Positions 10,681-21,800 of a DNA stretch of 64,000 bases are shown piece after piece. This DNA comes from Mytilus californianus (lineage: Eukaryota; Mollusca; Bivalvia; Mytilida; Mytilidae). Both the position numbers and the translations under genes were made by a program. Where the stretch lies: positions 4,464,001 through 4,528,000 of the forward strand of contig NW_026262659.1 of the NCBI RefSeq assembly GCF_021869535.1, given 5' to 3'. The stretch's first letter is position 1. Each line of letters opens with the position of its first letter. Below the pieces are notes generated by a model. That model was given only the letters and a program-made list of their open reading frames with translations. It was not told the DNA's origin and made no database searches.

Positions 10681-11363
10681 TACATAAGCCTTCAATCCAT
10701 CAAAGGTCAATTTAGTCTGCTGTAGCTGAAACCTACGTTTCTTAAAAAAAAATCTAAATTTATATACTGACAATTTAAGAAATGTTTGTCATAGATATCT
10801 GTTCGTGATATCAAAATATTTTAGCTATGAAGATGTGTAAACCCTTAAATACCCTATTTCTTTGGGCAATACCTACGGGAATTAAAATAATAAAAACCAT
10901 TATCAGAAAATCGGAATAAAAGTATTTGCAATTATCAAAATCAAGTAAAAAGAGGTATATATACATATATATGTGTATGACTCGGAGGTGCAATGGTCAC
11001 GCGTGAAGTGCGCTGGTCTGCGCCGAAGTGCGATGAGCTGTTCGATGGTGTGCGATGGTTTATATAACGCGGGATACCTAGATTAAAGTCTACAGATGTG
11101 CAATTATTATGAGCAGTACATTTGTTTCAATATCAGTATATAAAGCATTTACTTGTGTTATTGTCTATGGATGTAATAGTTAAAGTTGCCGCGAACTAAT
11201 TGAGAGATCGTCTTATTTGATGTTTTGCATGTGGAAATTATTCTTGCTTCAACATGTATCTTTAATTAATTTGTTCCTCTAATGAGATCCTCATTTACCG
11301 TTATATAATCATAAGAATAGTTTGTGGACCCGTATGTATTTAGGGAATGACACTCCATCGTAC
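10681..11363. other. Unrecognised; short GC-rich patch
   Basis: Nothing coding is supported. About 10985-11060 is a local GC-rich patch of imperfect GTGCGATGG/AGTGCG words in otherwise AT-rich DNA, perhaps a decayed minisatellite. Confidence 0.4.
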
Positions 11364-11370
11364 GTAAAAT

Positions 11371-11399
11371 CAGAGACATATAATAATTATATGTCTCTG
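11371..11399. mobile_element. 29-bp palindrome with 7-bp flanking duplication
   Basis: Two 14-nt arms (CAGAGACATATAAT and its exact complement) surround a single A. The palindrome is flanked on both sides by GTAAAAT (11364-11370 and 11400-11406). The structure equals a transposon reduced to its terminal repeats. A related 27-bp palindrome with a different 7-bp duplication lies at 49205-49231. Confidence 0.75.
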
Positions 11400-11406
11400 G
11401 TAAAAT

Positions 11407-11985
11407 TAAATCTTTCGTATATTTCCCAGTCCTACATGTATATTGAATTTTACTCACAACTCAGAAAGTTGATACAAGCGCAGGGTATGCTTAAACCTCT
11501 TATTCTAGATTTCAGGTAACTTACTTGTGTTTATGTTGGATTGCTGTCTGATTGACGAATACCCGTCATTTTATATATATATAGATTTTTTAAAATTTGT
11601 TTTTTAGGGATGCATCCAGTTGTACCTTTTCATTTTAAAATATATTTCCGTGACGTAACCTCAAAAGATTAGTCACTTCAATAAAAAAAAAATTAGGGAA
11701 ATGAAACCTCTTCTCACATGTTGCACTTTGGGTAATTGTTCTCTTCGACAAAATACTGCCTTGAACTCAATTTTGGTATAAATACAAAGAAGCCACAATT
11801 TGGTTCTTAAATGGATATTTTTAAACACCTAAAGCTAGGTAAAGCCTATCTCTTGATATAGGCTCTTAAATTCGGCAACTTTTAGAGACCGACCGTGCTT
11901 GGGCTGTATAGCCAGTCAAGATCAATAAACTCTCATTATCCGTTTAGAGATTTTCTGAAAATACGATGGTTTTTGCCTTATTCGA
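11407..11985. other. AT-rich, nothing recognised
   Basis: No coding or repeat feature could be supported. Confidence 0.5.
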
Positions 11986-11994
11986 AACTAAAAC

Positions 11995-12090
11995 ATTATC
12001 AAATATAACTGGTGGCCTTCGGCTGTCATCTGTTCTTTTCGGGTTGTTGTCTCTTTGACATATTCCCCATTTCCATTCTCAATTTTAAAA
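11995..12090 (+). repeat. Dispersed repeat tail (TTGTCTCTTTGACA type)
   Basis: GGTGGCCTTCGGCTGTCATC, GGGTTGTTGTCTCTTTGACA and ATTCCCCATTTCCATTCTCA form the 3' tail of an abundant mussel repeat. The same tail, inverted, begins the split repeat at 13430. Confidence 0.65.
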
Positions 12091-13429
12091 TAACTAAAAA
12101 TATGATAAACAGTTGTCAGATCAAAATACATTTAACAAGCCAGTGCGTTGATACAGGTTATATTCTACTGAATTTACTATATCCGTTATTATTACGTAAT
12201 ATATATATTATATAAGTCCTGTGTCCAGGTGAGAAATAACAATATGTGATTTGTATGTCAGGTGAAAGTGACAACGGGTGGTATGTATACTAAAATGTTT
12301 ATCGTCTTCTATTATACATGAGGGTGTGGATGGGGGTTTATAGAATAGAAAATTATTGACAAAAAATAAAGAATACAGAAAATAACCAGACAAATATATA
12401 GAAAAGAAAATGATGAGGTACTAGAATATATGGAATAAAGAATGATCGGCAAAAGGTATAACGAATAGAAAAAATTGCCTAAAATGATAGAATACAGAAA
12501 TAATGAATCCCCATTCAGACCCTCATAATCTGACGATGACTTTTAGCTTTAGGACAATTATGGGCATGCGATACGGTTTTAGACCCACAGTGATTTATTT
12601 ACAAAAGTTCACATACAAGCTAATTTTTACAAAATCAATTTGTATATGTAATAAAAATGATATCTTCATGTGCTAAATTTAAAAGACAAATGGGTTTGAA
12701 TTATTCGACATATACTTAACATTTCGGTTTCTTGGACATTTCTGTCCTTTGAACAGACATCCTTAACGTTTTATTTCAAAAGATAAAGATATGCGGATTT
12801 CGGTATAGGGACTAGGAATATCTGCGTTACAAAATTGGTCTTTACATTTGTGAAACAATTATTTGTGAAACAATTCTTTGTTAATCATTCATTTTTGTTA
12901 AAAGAAATTGATTTAAGAAGAAAAAAACGGTATTTTTTGTTGTATATTTATCTAGTTAAAAAAAAGTCAGTAATTTCTTCATAAAAGTTGGAACGAATAA
13001 TCTTCATACAGTATGAAGCCAAATGTCATTTCTAAAAAGAGGGGTCCATATGCTCGTTTTTAAGCTAATGGTTAAATCTCGAAAAAATGCATCTTTTCCC
13101 GATATTTCACAGTTTGACGTAGCGAAAAATACCATTTTACGACAGCAATTTTAAATGTGTCGATAAAAAGAACGAATTCTTCAATTATTAAGTATGTAAA
13201 TTTCTGTCAAAAATCATTATATAGGTAACTATTATTAAGGTCATCCGAAAATGTGATAAGACTGATAATAACATACTAATTCAATTTCATGCAATAAGGT
13301 TTTAATGCTAAATGTTTTAGAAGAAAGAGTTTAATGTCTGCTTATTTAGATTAATTCTGCGAATTGTTTTTGTCTGCAAAAACATCAAACAGAGAGATAA
13401 AGAGAATCACAACTTATTGAATAAAATGG
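12091..13429. other. AT-rich, nothing recognised
   Basis: No gene or repeat family recognised. Open frames here lack motifs and look like chance frames. Confidence 0.5.
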
Positions 13430-15070
13430 AGGATTGAAATGGAGAATGTGTCAAAGAGACAACAATCCGACCAAAGAGCAGAAAAGGGTGCGTCTAAACA
13501 CGGCTAAGGACTCCTTAGTGCACTAATGACTTATAATATGCTACTAAGGACTAAAAGGGGTGCTATACTGCTATACCATGTAAACAAATTTCTTATCAAG
13601 ATAGAGATTGATATTTAATGTATAAATTCAAATTTAATCAATAAAAAAATCACAAATGATAATTGAACAATGCATGTGCCGGTTTTCTTGGTTTTTTTCC
13701 GAAAATCACCGAACCATAAGACACGTGTCAAATTACATAACTGATAACACTTTTACCTTAAAAAAATGAAAAATTAACTATTTGGATAAGAAAATAACCC
13801 AGACATTTAGATATATTTACCATAAAAATATTTTTTTAATTTTTTAAAAATCATTTAATATTCATCGGTTTATGATTAAATGAAAAAATATAGAAAATTA
13901 TCAAGTTGTTTTTAAGGAAGGAAAATAATGTTTGTCCCGAGAAAAATAGCCCCTCCCCCTATAAATGATCATTAATTTACCTAAGTGAGGGCTTAAATTT
14001 GGAGACCGATCGCGAGGCCTGACTACCATAAACAACAGATAACGAACAGCAAACAGTTGATACACCAATTGATATGTATGAAAGACAACGACGGACACAA
14101 AACGATTGCACTGAATAATTTCAACTACCATTGAGATCGTTTTTTCAAATCTCCTTATCAAATTAGACATGCATTATAAAAAACCTTGGGATATCTTTTA
14201 CCGTTTGGTTTCAAATTGGAATTAAAAATTGCATTTTCCCAAAGAGTTTCAGGTAAAACCCCGAGAATATCACCTCCTAGAACTTTGAAGTGCCAGGATG
14301 TTTGAAAATATGTATGAATTTTCTAACATACTTGAAATTATATAAGGAATATAAACAAATTCAGTATGTTTACTGTACAAACAAACAACAGACACCAAGT
14401 GATGGATACAATTGTGGCTTAAATATTGTCTAATTCATTTTTACTAAGAGCAAAATTTGATTGATTGATTATTCAGTGGTTGTTTAAACGTCCAGTGGCA
14501 AAAATTTCATGCATATTCAGGACGAAAAGTCGTTTCAGAAGTATATTATGAAGTATTTAGTATTACAAATGTTTAAATTTTCTCATTATTTGGTAAATGT
14601 CATTTTCTTAGCTATTTCTAATTAATTTGTACGAATCATATTTTCTGACAAAATTATATCTTTTGCTCTAAATTAACACATACGATTCTGATAATATAAG
14701 GAACATTGTAACTTAAGTAAAAAAAAAAGAGATTATGATTGTTAAATCAGTTGTTATGTAAGTTGCTCGTGTCAGTCGGATCACTGATTTTCGGCAATAT
14801 CAAGGAAAAACCGGCACGTTCCAAATTTTGTTCAACTACTCATTTATTGCTGGTTCTTTTTCTATAAAAATTGGAATTTATGTATTAAAAATCTATCTAT
14901 CTCTACCATAATATGAAAACAGAGTACAAGTAACACCTCTTTTCTAGTCCTTAGTGGCATATTATAAGTCCTTAGCAGTGTTTAGACGTACAGGCAGAAA
15001 ACAGTCGAAGGCCACCAATGGGTCTTCAACACAATGATAAAATCCCGCACCGAAGGCGTTTTTCAGCTGG
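13430..15070 (-). repeat. Dispersed repeat split by a nested element
   Basis: The left part (GAATGTGTCAAAGAGACAAC to GAGCAG, ending 13485) and the right part (from 14994: ACAGTCGAAGGCCACCAATG, then GCTGGCCCCTAAACA) are normally contiguous in copies of this mussel repeat. Here they are separated by a 1,508-bp element, with GCAGAAAA repeated at both junctions. Removing the insert and one duplication gives a continuous repeat. Confidence 0.8.
13486..14993. mobile_element. 1.5-kb TIR element with 8-bp target duplication
   Basis: The ends are inverted copies sharing CGTCTAAACAC-GCTAAGGACT and TATAATATGC-ACTAAGGACTA. The flanking 8-bp duplication is GCAGAAAA (13478-13485 and 14994-15001). An 8-bp duplication fits hAT, P or Merlin-type transposases; the ends do not identify which. 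No transposase frame is visible, so it is non-autonomous. An internal patch near 14480 (CGTCCAGTGGCAAAAATTTC) matches another dispersed mussel sequence. Confidence 0.85.
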
Positions 15071-15189
15071 CCCCTAAACAAAAATGAATTTTAGTTCAGT
15101 GACAATGGATATCATACTTAACTTCGAAACATACAATTATTTCCTAAATTTCTGAACGTAAACAAATGATAATTAATTAGTTAAGGTTT

Positions 15190-15350
15190 CAAATTTAGGC
15201 AGATAAAAAGAAAGGAGGGGGGGGGGGGGTGTCATGGGGGTTGAAACCTTCTTTTTTTTTTACGATCAATGCATTTGAATGGGGACATATGGTTAAAACC
15301 ACCCCTTTTTCCTGGGTTGAGAACCCTCTTTTTAAAAATAGTTGGAATCG
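15190..15350 (+). repeat. Fragment of the CAGTGGCGGATCCAG MITE family
   Basis: Poly-G followed by TTGAAACC, ACGATCAATGCATTTGAATG, GGGACATATGG and CCTGGGTTGAGAACC matches the interior of the intact copy at 33479-33650. Its own termini are missing. Confidence 0.7.
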
Positions 15351-15619
15351 CCACTATTTAAAATGTAGCAATTTAAAAAAAATTTTTTTTATCTTATTTA
15401 TATTAAGTAGAATTATAAAAATCAATGAGTTTTATAATTTGACAACACTCATTGATATTGGAAATACTATACTACAATTAATTTATTTAATACATGGAAT
15501 GTTTAGTAAAACTGTCGACCAATCAACACAGAAAGCGAGATATCTAAAATTTGTATACCCTTATATATTTTCATTATCATACATCAATTTTAAATGCAAT
15601 TCCAAATAAAATGGCTTTG

Positions 15620-15866
15620 AGAACCGTGTATTAAGCGCTTATCGTTCATTCGTCAATGAATCATTCACCATGCGTGTATCGTGTGTTCATCATTCATCGT
15701 GCATCGTGCGTGTATCGTGCGTTCATCATTCATCATTCATTTTTCGTTAATCCTCCGTGTAACGCGCATCGCTCATCGTGCGTGTATCGTGTATCGTGCA
15801 TTCATCGTGCATTCACCGTGCGTGCGTGTATCGTGCGTGTAGTCAGTTTGAATTTTAGAAGGTCTG
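15620..15866 (-). repeat. CGTGCGTGTATCGTG minisatellite and terminal repeat (right)
   Basis: Degenerate units of GTGCGTGTATCGTGCGTTCA run from about 15640 to 15841. They are followed by the inverted copy of the 25-bp terminus seen at 7550-7574. The minisatellite itself lies in the same orientation as on the left. Confidence 0.7.
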
Positions 15867-18009
15867 TATGGATTTTTTTTCAATTTCCAACCTAAGATTA
15901 TTTCCATTTTCATACTCATTTAAGCTACTTACTTTTTCTTTATATGTATTCAAAATTTTACAGCAAAAGGTTAAGGCATTAACACTTTTACTCCTGAATT
16001 TAATTTTCTCGCGGGATTCCCTGGCCGGAATTTAATTTGCACGAGTCGTTTGCCTGACCGGAATTAATTTAACATGTGCTACAGCAAAAACGACCTCGTA
16101 GTTTTGATCCTTGAAATCTCATGAACCGTAGCGAATTATGCGGTCAATTTTTATAAAATGTAGATAAATAACTAAGGTTGAGCCTCCATAAAGTGTTCAA
16201 AGAGTAATTACAAGCAGTTTACCTTTAAAACGTGTGTCAATAACATAGGTTGATAGAGTCGGAAGATATTTTTTTCATTGCATCACCGTATAACGCGTTG
16301 ACTTGCATTCGGCAATATCTTTTAAGCAAACGAGTGTTTCAAAATGCAATTTCTATAAGCCACTGAATCATTTAGCTTCAAAAACCGTTTCCGTATTCGT
16401 TTTCCTGACAAAAATACTTGTAAATCTAGCTTGTCGTTCACGTAGATTTTGGCCGCCATGTCTTTACGTTTTGGGAAGAAGAAAGAGTTTTACTTACATA
16501 TAAGCCTAGATACTAATGTGGTATGAAGATTACCTGCTTTGTACTAGACTAAGTCACTAGTAGTCCAATATACTATTTAAATTTAACAAACTCAGTGGCT
16601 TACAAGGTAATTTAACAGTTACAAGAAGACCCTACTCTGGACACAACTTTCTGACTCCAAGTTGATCAGTCTTTACTGCTATTATGCTTGGATTCTGAGG
16701 GAAGGTTGATCAGTCTTTACTGCTATATGCTTGGGTTCTGAGGGAAGCAGACAATACCATTTTAAGTCTTCTTTTTTTTACAAAAGGTGTTTTTCCAGTG
16801 TCAAAAATGGTTGTTAATAAAAATAATCCAAGTGAAAAATTCACAAAAATGTGGCAATATTTGCATATCAAATGCATAAATGAACGAAACATCTAGTATA
16901 TAGTAGTGACATACATGTATTATGTCCAAAACACTCAGTAGACCCCAAAACCTATTGCCAAAGAAAATGTGGGAACAGGCCTTGGTCTAGAAATCGATTT
17001 ACATGTATAAGATTTATGTAGTAATTTTTTAATATGGCAAACAAAAAATGTTTTCCCATTTCTAAATTTTTAAAACCAGTTTGTACAACATCAACGCCTT
17101 TAATAAATAGCTGCAACCATGATCCTAGTATTGATAGAACTTTTTAAAAATGCTTACATTCGCAAAATATGATATCTAAAGTTTTAAACAAATTGGAATA
17201 AAACTTTAGGCACCAGCCATTCATCTTTTGTGTTTGTGTGCATCATGAAGGAAATGAGTTTTCCTTCATAATTATCCTTCATAATTTTCCAATTTTCCAG
17301 GTAATAAAAAAAAATGCCCCCACCCCAAAGATTGATCAGTAGTAGAAACAAACTACCGTATATTTTCTCTTTTGGAAAAAAAATCACTTCCCTTCTGAAA
17401 CAAATAATTTTTCCCTTTCCCTTCTGAAACAAATGTTTTTTTTTCCACTTCCCTTCTAAAACAAATATATATATTTTTTTTCACTTCCCTTCTTAAACAA
17501 TTTTTCTCTCAACAAAATGAGAATAAAAACAATTTGTTCTATAAAAACAAATCATCTTGTCATTCAATTTCTTTTTTACTGCCAACTGAATTTGTTTTAC
17601 CAAACAACTTAAATTTGTGTATGCTCACCTAAAACAAAAACTTTTAAATACCTCTGTTAGATAAGATAAATCATGAAATATTATTTATACTCGATTAAAA
17701 TATGAATAAAATTGAAGCATATTGTCTTATCTTTTAAAACCCCCTTTTCTGTTAAATAATAACAAACTGAGATGCAACAACACGTGTTTTTATTAACCGA
17801 AATATTTTTAGACTCAGTTGTCAATTTTGTCAATATCCGGTTTTCTAAACATACAGGATATTTGAGGATATTTGAGGATGCCGAGTGTATGGAAAGCCAG
17901 TATATAGTAATTCTATCGCATAGTATTTTTCTTATTTCGTTTATTTGATAGCATATACATTGTATTAAGGAATAAGTTTAAGTCAACTCACATTAAATAT
18001 ATATTTTTA
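15867..18009. other. Mostly unrecognised; two small tandem duplications
   Basis: At 16661-16746 a ~44-bp unit (GTTGATCAGTCTTTACTGCT...) is repeated twice. At 17385-17510 a unit of about 36 bp (CACTTCCCTTCTGAAACAAA plus T-run) is repeated three to four times. No gene is supported. Confidence 0.5.
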
Positions 18010-18290
18010 TGCTCGGCCTACAATCGAAAAGCTCATGATATTCTCTGGTCTGTGTGTTCGTTCGTTCGTTAGATCGTTTGTCCTTTCATCCGTTCATTCG
18101 TCCATTCATGTTGCATTATATTAACGTTATTAATGAATGTAGTTGAAGATGAAGTTGTAGTCAGATCAACTTGAAACTTAGTACACATGTTCATTATAAC
18201 GTGATCTTTCTAAATCGAATGCAAAAATTAGCATTTTGACACAAGTTTTACAGTTCACTTAATATGGAAAATGATTGTGCGAGCAAATCA
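18010..18290 (+). repeat. Dispersed repeat with TTCGTTCG tract
   Basis: GTTCGTTCGTTCGTTAGATC, then CAACTTGAAACTTAGTACAC, ATGTTCATTATAACGTGATC and AAAATGATTGTGCGAGC. I recognise the order of these segments as a common bivalve repeat. Confidence 0.55.
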
Positions 18291-18692
18291 TCATTCACAA
18301 ATATTTTTTTTTAATTCAATGTGTTTACTTTTTATTCTCATTTCTGATCCGCCATGTGCTATTATATAGCCATTATATGCTTAGGAGATAGACGTCTTTA
18401 ATATTTTATTTTTAAATAATTGATACAAGTTTACAATATGATAGGTTTAGAGTTTGGAAAACTCAGAAAACGTAAAGAAGACATCATAATATGGTTATTT
18501 TTCCTAACTTGTCCCTTTCCCGATGGTGTAAAATCTGAGGAGGGTGCGCACTTTCATTTATATAACTACATGTATGATAATATTCAGTATGTGTTTGGAT
18601 GCAGCTGAATAAAAATGGTTCGTTTACAAAGACGGTAATAATAATAGACATATATACAGAATTTCATCAAACATCATACATCTGACACAGGC

Positions 18693-18698
18693 TTTATT
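18693..18698 (-). terminator. Poly(A) signal AATAAA of the secreted-protein gene
   Basis: AATAAA on the minus strand lies 117 nt beyond the stop codon at 18815-18817. It is the first canonical signal in the 3' region and is followed by a GTGT-rich stretch, which fits a 3' end of transcription. Confidence 0.6.
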
Positions 18699-18814
18699 AA
18701 GATGTTTTGACTTTTTTCGAATTGCTGGCACATTTCTTTTTTATAGAAACTATATATTTCTTTACTTTTTGATATCAATATGTCGGCATTTAGCAAGCAA
18801 GCTAGTCAGTGCAT

Positions 18815-21800
18815 TCAGGTACAGACGTCATTGGTGTTGATGTGTCCCACTTTCATTTCAAATGCTGGATTTCTCTGGTCATTAAAAAGATAAAAAAAAC
18901 AATATATATCGTACTGGTAGCTGGAATTTCTTTTTAACAGAACGTTTTTTCATAATGGGGTTTTGTGGTTTTCACACATACCGCATTATGATTCTTTGAC
19001 AAGTTGATTCTCATTGCTAACTTTAGTGGTCGATAGAATTGATCGCTAGCTTGAGTCAGGTCTATGTTCGATACCGAAGACAAATTGTTAAGAAAAGAAG
19101 TCTTTCCCTATGACTATGTCGATACCGAGGACAAATTGTTAAGAAAATGAGTCGTTCCCTATGACTATGTTGATATCGAAGACAAATTGTTAAGAAAAGA
19201 AGTCTTTCCCTATGACTATGTCGATACCGAAGACAAATTGTTAAGAAAAGGAGCCGTTCCCTATGACTATGTCGATACCGAAAACAAATTGCTAAGAAAA
19301 GGAGTCGTTACCTCTGACTATGTCGATACCGAAGACAAAAAACCTTGTCTGCCGTCTTACAGTAAATGACAACTAAGGTACTCACCGGCTCTTTCTGTTA
19401 TTATACAGTATGTCATTCTTTGCTCTAGCACATATAGCATTGCAAGTTAATCCTTCTCTCGGACTGTGTCTGCGAATAGCAAACACCCAGCCTGCTGCTT
19501 GACTCGCACAGTAAGATTGAGCCAGCTCATCAAAGTAGTTGTATGTCATTTTGCCATCATACTCGTTTAGAAGAAGTACTGAAATTTTACAAGCAATGTA
19601 CCCTTTAAAATATCGTGATTTATTAGACTTACTGTTACCATTCAAAAACATATTTGAATTGTATAAAAATTTCCCATTATTTTTGTTACCGTTCCACAAG
19701 TAATTGTCTGGAAACTAGAAAAATGCTTATTTGGGCCCCTTTTGGCCCCTAATTTCTAAACTGTTAGGACTATAACCCCCAAAATCAATCCCAACCTTCC
19801 TTATGTGGTTATAAACCTTGTGTTTAAATTTCATAGATTTCTATTTTCATTTACTAAAGTTATGGTCCGGAAACCAAATGTCTTCGGACGATGCTGACGA
19901 CGCCGTCGACAACGACGACGTGATACCAATATACGACCACAAACGTATAAAAACATGGCTGCTGCAAAACCAATGCAAATTCAAGAATTAATCTCTTCTT
20001 TAGTTAAAAGAGTTAAAAAAAAAAAGTGATTTGACAGGGTGTTGTTCTAACCCCACTAACTTCTTGTTTTCCATGGAAACATATCTTTATTTTTTTATAA
20101 TTTGTAGCATGGATAAAAGTTATTTTATATACCAATTTAAAAAAAGAATTCATTGGTACATTTTTTTCTATTCGACTTAACAATCAATTTTTTTAGGTGA
20201 AATTTGATCTTAGCCAGTTCGTTGCAGGCATATTGCAAAAAAAAGGGTAGCCATTTTGAAAAAAAATTATATTCATTTATCATAATGTTCTCATGTAAAT
20301 TAAAAAAAATATATATGCATTTCTTGGCAGGTACCTTAATGACTTAAGAATTTAAACGGTTAAAAAAAAATAATTTCGGACTTCAAAGGGGAGGGTAACT
20401 CTTTCAAAGGATATTTTTAAGCATAGCCTGGAAACCTATTCTCAAATTTTTATATTTTTTAGGTACACCCAAAGAACAATATATGCGAAATTAAGACAAA
20501 TCATTGACCAGATTTTTTGTTTTTGTTTGCCTCTAGTGTCCTTCTCTTCCTTGTGCACCACATTTTTGATGTTATTTCTTCATAGAAATAAAAATAATAC
20601 AGTCATTCCTTAAATACAAATAAGCGAATACCATTTGATTGGATATTACGTTTAAAATTGTTATAATTGTTCATTCATTTATTTTCTCGTGTATTTGTTA
20701 TATATCCAACTATTTGTGTAAGCATTTAAAATGTATTTCAATCGAAAACGATTAATAAATTTTAATACATGTCGACAAATGATAGATAATATGATGTGTT
20801 AAAACAGAGATCTAGTGAGTATTGGAAGTATAAGTAGATACGTGAAGCGATCGAGTGAGTATTGGAAGTATAATTAGATACGTGAAGCGATCGAGTGAGT
20901 ATTGGAAGTATAATTAGATACGTGAAGCGATCGAGTGAGTATTGGAAGTATAATTAGATACGTGAAGTGATCGAGTTAGTATTGGAAGTATAATTCGATA
21001 CGTGAAGCGATCGAGTGAGTATTGGAAGTATAATTAGATACGTGAAGCGATTGAGTGAGTATTGGACGTATAATTAGATACGATCGAATGAGTATTGGAA
21101 GTATAATTAGATACGTGAAGCGATCGAGTGAGTATTTGAAGTATAATTAGATACGTGAAGCGATCGAGTGAGTATTGGAAGTATAATTAGATACGTGAAG
21201 CGATCGAGTGAGTATTGGAAGTATAATAAGATACATGAAGCGATCGAGTGAGTATTGGAAGCATAATTAGACACATGTTAAAACAGTGATCGAGTGAGTA
21301 TTGGAAGTATAATTAGGCACATGTTAAAACAGTGATCGAGTGAGTATTGGAAGCCTAATTAGACACATGTTAAAACAGTGATCGAGTGAGTATTGGAAGT
21401 ATAATTAGACACATGTTAAAACAGTGATCGAGTGAGTATTGGAAGTATAATAAGATACATGAAGCAGATAGTTTCATGTTTTTTGTAAGTTCAGGATGTC
21501 ATGTATAAAAATAAGGAGATGTGGTATGATTGCCAATGAGACAACTATCCACCAAATTTCAAATGAAGTGGATGTAAGCAATTATAGGCAACCGTACGGC
21601 CTTCAACAATGAGAAAAACCCATTTTGTATTGTCGGTTATAAAAGGCCCCGACATGAAAACTATGAAACAATTCAATTGGAAACTAACGGCCTAATTTAT
21701 AACAACACAATTTACGAAAAACAAATATGACAAACATGAACCAACGACAATCACTGAACTACAGGCTCCTGATTGGGACAGGCACATAAAGAATATGGCG

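Noticed and set aside
13901-14170. 89-codon minus-strand frame inside the 1.5-kb element
   Set aside because: No transposase motif; treated as chance within a non-autonomous element.
20809-21465. CRISPR-like array
   Set aside because: Units are contiguous with no unique spacers and the context is a eukaryotic intron.
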